Positions 24,261 through 37,617 of a stretch of 64,000 nucleotides of DNA are shown piece by piece (within the stretch, counting starts at the first letter, position 1; every line of letters begins with the position of its first letter). The notes beneath the pieces are model-generated. The model saw nothing but the letters and a program-made list of their open reading frames with translations, ran no database searches and was not told the DNA's origin. Origin of the DNA: Oxyruncus cristatus (lineage: Eukaryota; Chordata; Aves; Passeriformes; Cotingidae); NCBI GenBank assembly GCA_013399855.1, contig VXAY01001101.1, forward strand, positions 801,268-865,267, in the 5' to 3' direction. The position numbers and the translations under genes are program-made.

Positions 24261-26549
24261 TTCAGCACTCATCCACAGCATCCCAAGAAACGCCCAGTGA
24301 CAGCAGAGTCAATGTAAATACAGTGCTGAGAATTCAACTAGTGAAGAAGTTATCATAGAAGTTATATTATATAGCTTTTGGGCCTTTCATTCATAGCAGC
24401 TTAGAACTGAAAAGGGGAAAGAGTATGGCTGCTTTTCCTGTGCACAAGTAGGAGTGAGACCAAAGTCAAGGGCACAACTAGTTGTTTCAAGACTACAATC
24501 GCACTAAGACTGCCATCAAAGGTGTACTGCCATCAAAGGTGTACTTGCACCACTCTGCTGAAGAGCATAATAGAAGGACTGAAAAAGAAAACAAAAAGGC
24601 TGTATGTTGGTAAGTAGAGCAAGAGCACAATGTGGTGTTTATAAACACAGGTAATGATGAACAGATAATGGACAACGTTCAAAAAGATATAACAGTAATA
24701 AAACGGTGATGCTCCTAGCAAGCTGAGCAATGGAATTTCAGCAAATTTCAGCTTCTTTACTGCTAAATGCTTGAATTTGGTGCCAAAGGGAGTGACGATG
24801 CATTAATGGTTAAGGTGTCTGTGACCCACAACTGACAGCTGTGAAGCTGACTCATAAACTATGGGCCTGAACACCAGAGAAAAACAACTTTTACAGTTTT
24901 GCTAACCTTTGGACAGTGGAAAATAAAATACCGTACTTCCTTTGACATTGTGTCATCCTTAGGATTATTCTTTGAAAATTCCTTTCAAATTAAATGAATT
25001 CCTTCCTTTTGATGCAACTAGAAAAGCACTGATACTGAACCAGGATAAAACTGTCATTTGTTTTCTCGGAGTAAAATAACTTGGCCAAATTGTAAGTTAT
25101 ATAAAGCTCTGAACTCATTACATGCCTATTTTTAAGCAATGTTTTAGAACTACATTGTGTGGAATAAAATATTTTGACATTTCCATCAAAAGGAACTATT
25201 AAAAATCATTTGTCTTCCTGCACTGTGGGGCATATACTTTTCAGAAAGATTAACTGGTACATGCCACTGTATTTGAGGGTTTTCACAAGTGTTTTTTTTC
25301 TTTTGAATAGCAATACATCATAAAAAAGCGTGAGCTCCTGAAGTTTGGTAGCGCCACTTATAACCCCCAATCTTTCACCTTCATGAAGCTGATTCCTCTG
25401 AAAGTGCTCTCTCTGAAACTCAAGAGCAGTATATTTTTAGTGACTCCTCTTTAGAAGACAGAAGTAATTTTCTTAGTTATGCTGTGTGTTTTTCAGTTGT
25501 ACCATTTGTTTCTTTGTGAAAAAACAATTCAGACTCTCCTTTGTGACTGGAACTTGGTCCTTTAGAAGCTGAATGAATCTGATTTATTCAAGCAATATTC
25601 AATTTGAAAAAGTAAATATATTACTTCAGCTCTCTGTATCAGTCATTCAAGTTTCATTTCTTCCATGGAGTTTTGTTATTTTATGCCAGTTTATACATTT
25701 AGTCCAGAGTTGCTTAATGATAGACTATAGGATACAATAATAATTGTGCAACATCTGGTGAAATACTTTGTTCAACAATGTTGGTATTGCTTTGAGACTG
25801 GTAGAATAAGTTGGTTTTAATTCTATGTTCTTACTGGTGGACTTAGACTTTTTTTTTTCTTAACTTTTCTTTTGGATAGAAGGAGAGAATGTAATTTTTA
25901 CTGCAGAGATCTTTAAATTAATGATCTATAGACTAAGTATAATTATGGAACTCATATTTTTTAAAAAATTTGAACAGCTGCATGTATTAGTGAACAGTGA
26001 CAGAGCTGATTCAACTATCAACACTTTCTAACTACTCTCTCATTTCTCAATGACTGTAGTGATTTCAAAGCTACCCTGAAATGTCTTTAGGGCTGCAATT
26101 TGACTGACAGTATAAATTTCCTGCATCTGCTAATAATCCTTCTTCTCAGCGTAGATTTGTGAGGGTTTTGTTCTTCATCTTTTTAAGGATCCCTCTGCAG
26201 GACACAGAGGGTTTTTCCAGCTTTTTCCTAGTCACATATATGAAAAATGCTGATTTAAAATAATGATACACCTGAAACACATCTCTAGCCAGAAACAACC
26301 AAGATGATCATGGCTGCCTTGAGAAACTATCATACAGGCTCTCTCCATACCTTTCCTTCTTGCATGCTGCTGCTTCTGTATTCAATATCTATTTCCACAC
26401 TTTGATTAAATGTAAGCCAGCTCTTGCTCTGTGGATTTGCAGTAAGACTTCAAATACCTTAGCACTTAGGAGCCAGAAGTGTTCTTCAGGCAGAGTAGCA
26501 CATAGATGTTAATTTATCATGTTCTAGGCTTATGACACAATTCGTCCCA
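24261..26549. other. Non-coding stretch, no gene seen
   Basis: Only short frames and the 17-bp tandem duplication at 24,509-24,542 are present. Confidence 0.7.
24509..24542. repeat. Perfect 17-bp tandem duplication
   Basis: ACTGCCATCAAAGGTGT occurs twice head to tail (24,509-24,525 and 24,526-24,542) without a mismatch, and the first two bases of a third copy follow. The identity suggests a young duplication. No gene contains it. Confidence 0.95.
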
Positions 26550-26635
26550 CCCATGTACATCAGTTTTACACTGCTTTAATTCTGCCAACTTTAGCAGAGT
26601 TCACCTTGATTTAAATTACTGAATAAGGGCCTAAG
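26550..26635. repeat. Old amniote interspersed repeat relic
   Basis: The order of short motifs is CATCAGTTTTACACTGC, AATTCTGCCAACTTTAGC, AGAGTTCACCTTGATTTA and AATAAGGGCCT. It follows the old reptile and bird repeat of the 'catcagtttacactg ... gacttcagtggagttactcctgatttac ... gggcct' type. This is the best match to that family in the window. No reading frame is associated with it. Confidence 0.5.
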
Positions 26636-26699
26636 GGAGGCACCAGGATAAACCAGGCAAAAAAATCAGGCAAAAAAAAATTAGCAATCAGATTTTATT

Positions 26700-26739
26700 T
26701 TATATACATATATATATATATATATACATATATATATAA
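26700..26739. repeat. (TA)n microsatellite with CATA interruptions
   Basis: About 20 TA dinucleotides are interrupted by two C bases. The repeat is AT-only otherwise and could be polymorphic. Confidence 0.9.
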
Positions 26740-27019
26740 ATGCTATGTGTAGTTCCTCACATACAGTTACATGGACTGTCATTGTGGTATTTCCCATAGA
26801 CAAAGATGACCCAACATAAAGAGATTGCCTAACTTTAGTTAGTTGACAGATAGCTAACAGCCAGCAATAAGGACAGAGGACATTGGAGCCCAGGCGCTAA
26901 AGTCTGCATTTATGTTTGCTTTTTAGTGTGTAATTCATTAGCATCACTCTCTGAAATGTATCTTATATGTAGGAAACATGCTGCATTTTATTTTCTTCTT
27001 TTTATTGATTCATTTATAA

Positions 27020-27160
27020 GTGTCTCTGTTTTTTCTCAAGCTTCAGGTGCGTGGTGACACAATTTTACTGCAATTAGAAATGAGTCTGCTAGGTGACTGG
27101 GAGGGAATGCAAATAAATGAGGCCTCATTGATGATTCAGATCTAGAATTTGAATGCCTGG
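27020..27160. promoter_or_regulatory. Candidate regulatory block with octamer and homeodomain cores
   Basis: A perfect octamer ATGCAAAT (27,107-27,114) lies 29 bp from CAATTAG (27,071-27,077), in balanced sequence with GGTGCGTGGTGACAC upstream and GGCCTCATTGATGATTCAG downstream. The octamer also occurs at 6,531, 50,152 and 58,688, about as often as chance allows, so it counts for little by itself. Confidence 0.2.
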
Positions 27161-27175
27161 AGAAAAAGTTACATG

Positions 27176-27250
27176 CTCTGGGCTAGATCCAGTCCTGGTA
27201 AACATAAAGACAAATTCATTGAAGGCTCCAGTGTTACACCAGCTTTGCCA
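27176..27250. repeat. Old amniote interspersed repeat relic
   Basis: GGGCTAGATCCAGTCCTGG, TTCATTGAAGGCTCCAG and GTTACACCAGCTTTGCC appear in the order expected of the same old family. It lies only about 540 bp from the relic ending at 26,635, so the two could be parts of one older insertion. Confidence 0.4.
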
Positions 27251-29027
27251 ATGAAGAGGTTACCTGAAGAGTTCCAGCTACTTAAAATTTAGAATCTGAC
27301 TTAGTAAGACAACCTAAAATGATATCTGCCTGCCTCTTCATTGAATATATGGTTTTACTAAGGGTCTTGCTCCTCACCTTCAAAGCCATCCGTAAGATTA
27401 GCCTAAGCTACTATGGATGACCTCCCAAGAGATCTCCAGTCCACTGAGCTCTCTTGAGTCAAAGATAAAAACTGGAGTTAGGACCACAGAAGACAGAGCT
27501 CTGCTGACCATTCACCCACATGAGTCTCCACGCTCAAAGAGATGAGCTCTTCTGGGAATCCCAGCTTCTTCAGATCAAAGTGTAAAATCCACCCCTTAAC
27601 GTGGTCTTCCCTCAGAATAAAAGATAAAAAAATCCTGATGTCAAAGAGGTGATGAGAGAGCTGTGGTGCTTTTTAATGTGTTTACTTTTACAGTCTGGAA
27701 TGTGTTCACGCAGTACAATGTCGGAGTGCAACAAAAATGCTCCAGCGGGCACGGAGGTCATTAATGGCATACTTCTGTGCTGCGAAGAGACTAAACAGGA
27801 GTGAGGCACAGAGGGATGTGGGACTGTGTTTCTGTAGTTTAACCGTAACAAGTGACTTTGGTGGTCTCCATCTTGCACTGTGCTCAGGGTGGTCTACATA
27901 AATCAGCAGAATCAGCTTTGACTAGTGAAGTTTCTCATTCGTTGCCCCTCTCAGATAAAAGGTAAATTTTCAAAACTAAGAAGCTGTGATCTGATATTTT
28001 CTGTGCCATAGATTTTAATTTTGACTCCCTATGCAGAGGAAACCATGGTTGCAGGTAAAATATGAAGACAATTAATGGTTTTCTTATGCTGTTATTAAGC
28101 CCTGCTAGTCTAGTATGGCATAAGTTTCAGTACAGTCACACACTTACTACATAATTTGTATATATACATTCCTCCTCTTCAAAACGACTTAGTTTTCACA
28201 CTGAGGTGCCAAACAAGGTTTGTGTTCAAGAACTTTTAAAGTTTCAGTATTTCTGCTACTGGCATTAGCAAAAATTTAGTAAATTCTATGTGAATTCCTT
28301 AAGCCATATATGACTAGAAACAGTATTGTAACTAAAGACCACAGTGTATTGAAAACTACATAGGTGACTATCTAAGACTGTCCTGCTATTACCTCACTGA
28401 GCCTTAGTTTCATGTCTTTTCCATAAAATGGCAATTTTGTAAGGATTTGCCTCTCGTAGCTAGCAGTCATGAGTAGGTTTGAATTCCTACTTCATTGCTT
28501 ATGGAAAATCAGAACACCTGAGACAAGCTGAGGTGCATTTGCTGTACTGTGAAGGTACAGGCTCTACACTCATATAAAATTAAGTAGCCTCTAAAATTAT
28601 TTAAACCAGCTTTAGAAGAACTCAGTCTAGAATCAGGGTCTTTCCCAAGACAGCTGCTGACATCTGATCCATTGTGACTCCTTTCTAACATATTAATTAT
28701 CAAATAGACACAAGCACGAGGTTAGATTTTTCATTCTGTTTTGTTCATCTGAGATTTTCATTCTTTATATCCGATTGTGAAGAACTGGTTTTAGTGAAGG
28801 CCTTGTACCTGCAAAATAGAACCTACTTTGCCTTGTCTCCCTTATTAATCCAGGTGAACATCCATGGAGTTTCTCAGAAGCACGTACTTGCATGTATGCA
28901 GGTTTCAGGCCTCCACTGTCCACATATTTGCACCATACATTTCTGATTACATACATTATTTGTTATATCTCCTCTAAGCTTTAAAGTGAGTGTGAATTCC
29001 AGACGTATAATTAAACTATACATTGGA

Positions 29028-29155
29028 CTAAATCCTAAATTCAAGTAAGTCAGCAATAATAAAATAAGAGCAACGTAATTGAGATGAGGCTGCTGATTTC
29101 AAGTGCACTGCTTGGATTTTTACCGCTGTTGTAGAAATTAAAATCTGGCCTATAG
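29028..29155. repeat. Possible old amniote interspersed repeat relic
   Basis: GGACTAAATCCTAAATTCAAG at the left and TAAAATCTGGCCTATAG at the right look like the termini of the same old repeat class. The middle is too diverged to align by eye. This is a weak call. Confidence 0.25.
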
Positions 29156-30466
29156 TAGTATTGTTTCAGTCCTGAAAAACCTTTTCCATGGTGATTTTTT
29201 CTTCATATTGACAGGGCTGTAAATAAGTACTTACCCCATAAAATGAATATGGTACATGAAATACTTTGTCTTTGTATTCTTGCAATGTATGTAGCCTAAT
29301 ACAAGTATAGAAATGGATTAGACATTCCTCTTTGGTTAAGAGATATATCAGTGCATAAAGTCACAGTCTGGGTTCATTTAGCCTTTTCATTTGTAGTGCT
29401 CCATATTACATGAGTGCAGATCTATTTGAATCTCTTTAATATTCATGATCCTCTCACCAGTCTGAGTGAAAGAGATAAAGCTTTTGATAGCAATCTCAGC
29501 AACTTGATTAACAATGCACTAATCATCACTACCATTGACCTGATTCAGAAATGTTTTCAATTCATCCATCACTTTATAACCAAAGATGATTGCATTACCT
29601 TACCATTTTTTATTTAAATAAAACCACATGAGCTGTAAATATCTTGCCATTTTACTAAATGCACCTTGGTACCAAATTAATTTATTTTTAAAACTAAATA
29701 CCAAAATGACCTATAATAACCAATTAGGGCAGGAGCATAGGGAAAACGTATCACAAGTGGTCTGCAATAAAATCAATTCACTTTGACTTCACATCAATAA
29801 ATGTTAAATTGTGCCAAGGAATTAATTTTGCAATAAATTGTTATTGTTGTTATAAAATCTAACTAACACATATTACCAGGAGTAATTATCCATATATCAG
29901 AATGCATTGAATGTAGAGTGTGCACTATTATTACTCCCAAAATTGCTTATCATTCAAATGGTAATTTTAGGGATAATGTTTCTTTAACTATAACTTTATA
30001 AATTTCATCTGAAATTTCTTATTTAGGGTTTTTTTTCTTTACCGGGTACTGCACAGAAAAGAGAAAATGGACAGTGAAAAATGCAACAGATAATAAATAC
30101 AGTAATATAGTTTAATCAGTATGCCTTAATTTTACCTATAATTGCTGAATGTTGCAACAGTATTTGTAAAGTAAGATACCTCATTTTGAGTGTAATTTCC
30201 TTCAGGAGTGCTAACTGGAATTTTCAAGCCTATTCATAGCAGTCGGTAGAGTATAGCATTGTAAAAATATTAACATCTAGGCCTGTATGAATATAAAAAC
30301 TCTAGGGGTCGTTAACTGTTATTCTTAGATATTGAATTTTTCTCTTGTCCTAATATTTGTGTTCAGTCTGAAGTTCATTCTTACAGGGGTTTGGTTCAGG
30401 GTTCTGAAACTGTAATATCAATGACCAAACAGAATGAAACAAAACCAAACAAACAGAAAAATCCAC

Positions 30467-30470
30467 AAAN

Positions 30471-30505
<35 letters not shown>
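30467..30505. repeat. Poly-A tract of at least 35 A with one ambiguous base
   Basis: Three A precede an N at 30,470, and 35 A follow it. The N marks an unresolved base, so the length is unreliable. Upstream sequence (30,427-30,466) is also A/C-rich. A 60-codon open frame reads through the run as poly-lysine and is not a gene. Confidence 0.9.
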
Positions 30506-30508
<3 letters not shown>

Positions 30509-30710
30509 GCTACGTGGAAAATCAAGCCTCTGTACTATTGCACCTTTTCTATACCTGGGACCATTAAAAGGCTAATTCCAGAATGTAGATGCTACCCTGC
30601 TTTTAATAATTCTTAAATACTGTGATTAAATTGGATGCATCATTAGAAGTTTGTAATTACAATGACCATTTTCAGCTCGCCTGAAGCTTTCTAATTGGAT
30701 TTGTTTGTTG

Positions 30711-30727
30711 TTTTTTTTTTTTTTTTT
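30711..30727. repeat. T17 homopolymer
   Basis: An unbroken run of 17 T preceded by TTGTTTGTTG. It lies 205 bp after the A35 run and in inverted orientation to it. Confidence 0.9.
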
Positions 30728-32876
30728 CATTTTTTAAGTGCCTCAACAACATCATATATTGAAGTTCTGAACATCCCAAGTCAGAGAAGAATACACCTGG
30801 AAAGATATCAGTATTTTATATAACTATGTCATCAGAATCAACAATATCTCGGTACAATTCCTAACAGTATCCAGTTGCTTATTGCTGGATTAAGTGTAAT
30901 TTAGTGATGCTTGTTTAGTTTCATCATCACTATTTGAACTAACTTAAGAATTTTTGGCAATGTCTGTATACATGGCAGGGAGTTTGAATGATTTTATTCA
31001 CAGAACTGGTCACCATGGTTTAAACAGTGACAATTATAAAAGGAAGAGATTAGGGAAGCTCAGCTTGTGATGCCATGCAATGAAGCTCTTCCTTGCAACA
31101 GGATACTCAGTCTATGCCACTGCTATTGTTGTCTATTTCTCTATAACAACTACAACAAGGAAAAGAACGCTGATACAGAACCACCTTTTGCACATTCAAA
31201 ATACAATTAATATGATGATTAACTTTGTTTGGAGATGAACTTTGCTTTTTCTTCTTATGAAATAAGACTATTCTGTTGAATACGCTACCTTATTGTCATA
31301 ACCACACATAGTAGCTCAAATCAGAAAACAGAAAGGCTTTTGCAAAGCATTTCAGAAACATAACTTTTTTTAAAACAAATTTGAAGTGGCATAATAAGTT
31401 TTGGATCCTGTGGGCACTACTGAATTTGCAGTTTCATCAGAAAATATTTGTGAAGGTGACCAAATCACTTGTTTTTCAAGCGTCTGTAACACACATCCTG
31501 AAGATGTGACAGAATTTTCTACCATTTATTTTCTTTATTGCCCTAGGTTAACTGCTTATCTATAAAAACCCAAAGTGCTAGCAGAAACCCAACCATTAGC
31601 AAGAATTCATCATGATCATGAAATTGCACTTTCCTTCTTGGAAGTGATCAGCATTTTTTGTAATGATGAAATAGGTGATCTCTTAGATAGTCACATCTTG
31701 CAGTTTTAAGGAAACATTTCTGTGGTGAGCAAGACATTTGAAACCTCCTAAAACTGCATTGTGAAAAACTGCATTGTAACTGAGTACATGTGACTTCTCA
31801 TACTTTGCTTTGGACATCCAGTCTAACCCCATCAAGGTAGGTTCCTGTCTAGGTCAATCCAAGGTAGGTGACTGATGCAAGCCGGACTCACCCTCCAGGA
31901 GCACACAGACAAGCTATATGAAGTTGCTTTCCTGTGGTAGCTAATGTTTGGTAGTACAGTTTTTATTTTACTGACTCTATTTTTTGCATTGTTTCTTGAT
32001 ATTATTCCTTATAGAAATCTCTCAGAGTTGTCCAAGGGTTTTGTAAACCAGGAGCTGTTAAGTAATTTTGAAGATGCCAAGACAGTAAATTTTTAGGAAT
32101 ATTAAAATGGTATCTTGAGAATGAAACACTAAGAAAAAAGTTAAAAAGTTAAGATATCAACAAGATATTTATACTACCTAAAGTCTAGTGTGGATTCACT
32201 AAGTGCACCTTTCACTTCTAGTAGGTGCTTCTGATTCAGCAGTTTTATAGATTTGAAAAAGTGAATAATTTTTATCCAATATATGATTTTTAATAGATTA
32301 TCTAGATTTAATCTTGTAAAGAAAAATGTGTGTCAGCTTAGCCATTTAATACAAAAATACATGGCCTAGAGAAATGTTATTTTAAGCTCTTTACCTTTTA
32401 AATTGTAACAGTCTGTATATCTATTCGTCTAGACTCCATCAAGGGGACTATTGTAGCTGGAGGCACTGGTTTGAAGAAGACTAAAGGGCTACATCATGTC
32501 AAAGCCTCAAGTAGGAATTACTGCCTTTCTTACCCCAGTTCACAGCTGTATTATGTCACCAAATCACATCACAGTGTAATCAAAGATGAATAAAATATTT
32601 TTTTTCTTTACCTTAAACGCTTTCCCTGTCAATTACAATCAAAGGACATGATTTCAGGTCTGTCAGTTTTCTGGGTTCTCTCCTACTGATGACTCCAAAA
32701 CTGTAATCTGCTAAATATAAAATGAATCAGAGAAGTCTTAGAATGATTCTGCTATTAAGAAGAAGAATGTTTTTCTCCCACAGGGGACAGGAAAGTAATT
32801 GGTCTTTAAAGAATGAATTCAAAGATGTTAAAAAATGACCTTTTTTGGTCCCTTTCTCTCCACCTTTGGGTTTCTG

Positions 32877-32892
32877 TTTTTTTTTTTTTTTT
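32877..32892. repeat. T16 homopolymer
   Basis: An unbroken run of 16 T inside a 96-codon minus-strand open frame, which it turns into poly-lysine there. Confidence 0.9.
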
Positions 32893-34549
32893 CTGTGCTA
32901 AACCTTCAGCTGTTCGGTGTTCTCCTCCTAAGAAGATAAGCATAAGTATTCTAATCAAATCTGTCCAATTTTGTGTGCCATTAGAGTAAACATTTAACTG
33001 GCATCTTGTTTGCTGCGTCGCACCTTTTTTCCCCTCTGCATTATTGTCGATTAGGTGGTTTGTAATGGGCAGGCTGTACGCCTGCTGCAACTCCAACTTC
33101 TAGGCAGTTTAGTGGCTTGATTACATCATTAACCATAATCAAAAACATTTCCCCAGAATGATTTTAGCTTGGTAGTAAGGGCTGCTTCCTTTGATCTCAG
33201 TAGCAACATTTTACAATAGGTTGCTCCTCATTTACACTACAAATGCTGGCAAAAATGAAAGTGGTATCTTCCCTAGTAATACCAGATAAAATAAAATAAC
33301 TGGTTCAGCAGTCATGCCAGCTGCTATCATTGAGGAACAATGGCTTTTTGCTTTCAGGAAAAAAAGTATGTATATACACATATACATGTATGTGTAATAT
33401 TCTGTGTATTGTAATTTTCTAATGTATACTTAGCAACACATCCCTGTAAAATGTTATACGTTATAACACTTAAAATGTGGTATAAACCATACTGTTGGAT
33501 TGCAGCCTTGTGAAATATTTTTAGCTGCAGTAAAAAATTTCATTACACCTGCACTGCTTGCATGTAGACCAGAATTTCATTTTAGTGCACTGAAGTCTTT
33601 TCAGAAGCTTCATAGCAGATTGAGTTTCCAGTATTTCTAATGATGCATCCCTGTTATAAGACTAGTTCAATAGTTACAGCTCACATCAGTTATTTGCACC
33701 ATGAAAACATCAATTGACTAAGCACTCCAAAACTGAACACCTAGATGGCAGACTTACCTATTACAGGGAGATTATCCAAGTGCTATTCTAGAGCACTAAC
33801 AGCAATACACCAGATGCATATAATAAAATTCCTGTTTGATCTGTAATGTCTCTAGGACCAAGCTAGAGCTGACCCATGTGGATGTGACAGAGATGTTCAA
33901 AGACTATTATACTGGCAATGCCCTTGATCTCTCCTGTGCTCTTCCTGTCATATTTTACAGTTGGGTCCTTTGGTCTTTTATGCTGGATCTAAAGGTTACT
34001 GGGGGAAGATGGGAAGTGTTTTGTGGCCTCCAGCATGTGTCAAAGGGATAGAAAGGGAAAAGTAGTTTTGTGGTCCTCTTCAAGCTGGATATCTTGATTG
34101 ACTTCTGGGGATTAGGTTTGATGTCCCAGCTGCAGCTGTTTAGACCTGCATCCCAGCCAACTGATCCATGTACTGCACGGTCACAGGACATGGAGGATTT
34201 TTGTACCCTCTCACATAACAGCTCCCTCCCTGTTCAAGCTGGACAGCCAGGATCTGGGTGCCTCTAGCTACTCTGGATCCCTAGTCTTACTTGCTAGCAA
34301 ATTTTGCAACTGAACATTTTCTCCAAACCCTTATTTCTTTATTACTTTATTCCCATTTCAAAGCAAAAGTGCTGAGATTTACAAGTGTCTAACAGGCACT
34401 TATCTTCCATATGCTTGCTTGAGGAGCAGCAGAAAAGGAAAAGGAAATTAGTGCCATCCTCTTGTTGGTTAAACCAGGGAAATTTGTTTGATGTTCTTCA
34501 GTTGCTGATAGTTTTGTAGCCTCTAATATAAGCATGAAAGACACAGCAG

Positions 34550-34565
34550 AAAAAAAAAAAAAAAA
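34550..34565. repeat. A16 homopolymer
   Basis: An unbroken run of 16 A in otherwise ordinary sequence. Confidence 0.9.
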
Positions 34566-36439
34566 CCAGAATCTGCTGAGGTTGTCATCAGCTTATGCCA
34601 TCCACGGTGACAGAGAAATAGGGCTTTCTGGTAATACACTTTCAATTTTCAGAGATGTCAATGAATAAAGGAAGAGTAGAAAATAAATGCCAATGAATAA
34701 CGGGCAGGTAGCTACTGGGTCCTTCCTTGGCATGTATCCAAGAAAGACATGATGTATTCATGGGGATATTCCCCAGCTTTTCAGAAAAAGAAAAACAAAT
34801 ACTGTCTCTAGTGGCCAATTTAAAATGGTCACTGCCCTTAGTAGGATGATGCACCACATAATCTGCAAACATGGAGACACAGGAAGCAGACTGCCTGCAT
34901 CCATCAACTTAGTAAATGCCTCCAGATTAGCAGAAATATTTTGAAACAGCCAATAATTATAAAAGAGTTGCTTGCCATTGCATAATTATTTTATAAACCA
35001 CATAACATGCAACTGTTACTTAGTCACAGAGGCCCTCTTCACACTGTACCATATGGCTAATGGCTTCGATCGCACATCACACCATACTGAGTATTCCTTC
35101 TCATCATACTGTATTGGCTACTGTCTCAGTTTGCTGCTAATGTCTGTGTTACCCTTTCACTGCATGTTTATTTTATGAAATTGTGGCATCTGTTTTTGGT
35201 GTTTATTCTAAAATGACAAAGTGCTATGTTCCCAGCCCTAGCCTGAAAATTACCTCAGCATTAATTTCCCAAGGTAGGTTTAAAAATATATTTTTGCTGT
35301 CTTTTTCTTGAGTCTCTGACAAACAACTCTTGACCTTTTTGTATTTGGTTTTAAAGTAAGAGGGTTTTTTTTGTGTCTTGAATTTTGTTCCTGAGTGATT
35401 TGCACTGTGTAATATTGGATGTTTTCATTCTTTTGACAACCACCGTGCTTCGTCTACACTGATCAAGCTGCCAAACATTAAAATAAAAAGTCTTCTTTTT
35501 CATTCAGCTCTTGAATACCTTCATAATCTTTGCGCAGCTAATACCTAATTCTAGTGTGAAAGCACTATTGTAGGACCTACCCATCAGGGCTACACACAAA
35601 GAACATTTTTTTAAGTTTCAGTGGTATCATAGCAGCTGTAATATCATGTAAAAATAAAATAATTATATAGAGCATTGGTAAACTATTTTTTAAACTTCCA
35701 TAACAATATTTTGAATGAATGACTAGAATTGGAATGATGATAAAGATTTTAATTTTGTGTCACCAACCAATGTGTTTGATTCAGGAAAAACGTTGATTCC
35801 ACCCCAGATTCCAACAATAACTGAAGACACAAACAACTTGGATTTGTGGTTTCAGGTCCAACAGAAGTTATGTTTGACATTGGCCAAGTGTGGGCTGTGG
35901 AACTGGGTTATTTGCAGTCACTTTCTCCCAGAAAAACCCTAGAATATCCTCTGCAGCCACAGACACCCCTTGGCAACAGAAGTAGTGACAGTCTGTGGGA
36001 CAAGACAGCTGGGTCAAGTGTAGCTACAAGGCTGGCAGCAGTGCAAATGTTATACACTTGCTTCTCCCAGGTGAATAACACAGAAATGTGGTGGTGATCA
36101 TCTGTGTACAAGTGTTGTACAGTTGGCCCTCGCTGTAAGCCTCACTGCGAGACTATGAAGTCTGGTTTAGCATCGAATCGTGCTCTTGTTGAAGTTGATG
36201 ACTTGCTTCTCAGGCACTTCAGAAGGACCAGAATGAGATTTTTGGAGAATAATCCAGTTTTGAGTTCCTCAGTGTCTTTTTACATTGGTATGAATTGCCC
36301 ATGAGCAGTGTCCTGTGGGATGTACCTGGGCAGTCCTGCATGGCCTGGGAGCTGACTGATCCACCAGCTCAGTGCTCACCTCAGCTTCCAGCACTGGTTC
36401 AAATGGCCTGTTCTCTCACCCTGCAGACCAGTGCTAAGC

Positions 36440-36600
36440 TAAAATCAATCTACTCACTCATCTGCTGACAGATAACGCAGTTACAGGGAGCTAATTGACA
36501 AATTCAGGCATTTGCTACAACGCTTGGCAAAATTACTCAAATTTGTTAAAGCGTTTTTGAAGCTGCCTCTGCTGCTCCTGATGTTCCTCAGGCACTTACA
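36440..36600. promoter_or_regulatory. Candidate conserved non-coding block
   Basis: The stretch has balanced composition, scattered CpGs (AACGCAG, AACGCTTGG, AAGCGTTT) and homeodomain-type GCTAATTGAC. It has no long open frame, repeat or low complexity. The CpG retention is the only reason to single it out. Confidence 0.2.
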
Positions 36601-36927
36601 GTAACTGATACCCAGGGAAAGAGAAGAAAGACCCATTCCAGTACACCAACTCTCTGCTGAATACTGTCTGCAGCAACTACAGAGCCTTAACTGCTTCTTA
36701 ATATGTTTTTTAATTGGCCTGTTCGAGTTTAAAGTCTTGTCTTATCTTTTGCTTGTTTGTTTTTTTTTTCTAGATGTCACACTGTGAAATTGTCTTGGTG
36801 AAGCAAAGATAGAGGGAAACAGTCATGCACAATGTGGAGACTAAATCAGATGATTTCCATGTAGCAGTCAATACATGGTGCTGACTACACTGCCAATTCA
36901 TTTGGAAAATGCTACATGAAAATAAAT

Positions 36928-36942
36928 AAAAAAAAAAAAAAA
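36928..36942. repeat. A15 homopolymer
   Basis: An unbroken run of 15 A preceded by AAAATAAATA. Confidence 0.9.
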
Positions 36943-37586
36943 GAGGAAAACATTTTGTCAAGAACGAGGAAGGAGAAAGCGTTTGTTAAATGCCTGATCA
37001 ACAGCTGGAGAACTTTAGATCTGATTTGATTCAAAATCCTTGTATACCTAAGTGCAGTTTATTATTGGTTAACACAACCTAGTGCATTTTACTTCATGTT
37101 TAGGAGGAAACACCCACTTTCCAGATTGCAAGCAATCATACCCTTAAAAAGTATTTTTTCTATTATTCAATTTTAACTTTTGCAAATCTTTCAATGCAAT
37201 AAAAGAAACCAACATGATATACTGAGTTGCATAAATAGGAAGAAAGAAACCATAGTAAAAGGAAATACTAAAACTTTTTTTTTCCTAAATATTCTCAGGC
37301 AGATAAGGGAAGAGTTGAATTCATAATATGCTATCCAGACAATCTCTCTGGATTACCAGTATGTATCCCATTAAATGAAGATTCATAAGGAGCCAATAGG
37401 CAACCTAAGCAACATATACAGTCATTGAATAAAGGACCATCAAGTGGCAATAAGAAAACCTCATACTTTAATTGGACTATTGACTTTATGGAAAAATATC
37501 TTTACATCAGATATTTTAGTCTGCAGAACCATGGAGACCTGCTTTACTGCATTTGTTGTTGTCACATAGATGTGGAACTGTCCTGT

Positions 37587-37617
37587 GAAACGAAGTTTGA
37601 CTCTACTTCGTGGTTTC
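37587..37617. other. Short imperfect hairpin
   Basis: GAAACGAAGT (37,587-37,596) pairs with ACTTCGTGGTTTC (37,605-37,617), leaving a 3-nt bulge. It is too short for a microRNA precursor. Confidence 0.5.

Larger units (their letters stand above)
29156..36439. other. Non-coding AT-rich stretch, no gene seen
   Basis: This includes the most AT-rich part of the window (about 29,400-30,470). Frames do not exceed 96 codons, and that one (minus 32,806-33,096) reads through the T16 run. No repeat family is recognised besides the homopolymers listed. Confidence 0.7.

Noticed and set aside
31800..31845. Possible CR1 tail (ACATCCAGTCTAACCCCATC)
   Set aside because: Too short, with no adjoining CR1 similarity or terminal repeat motif.
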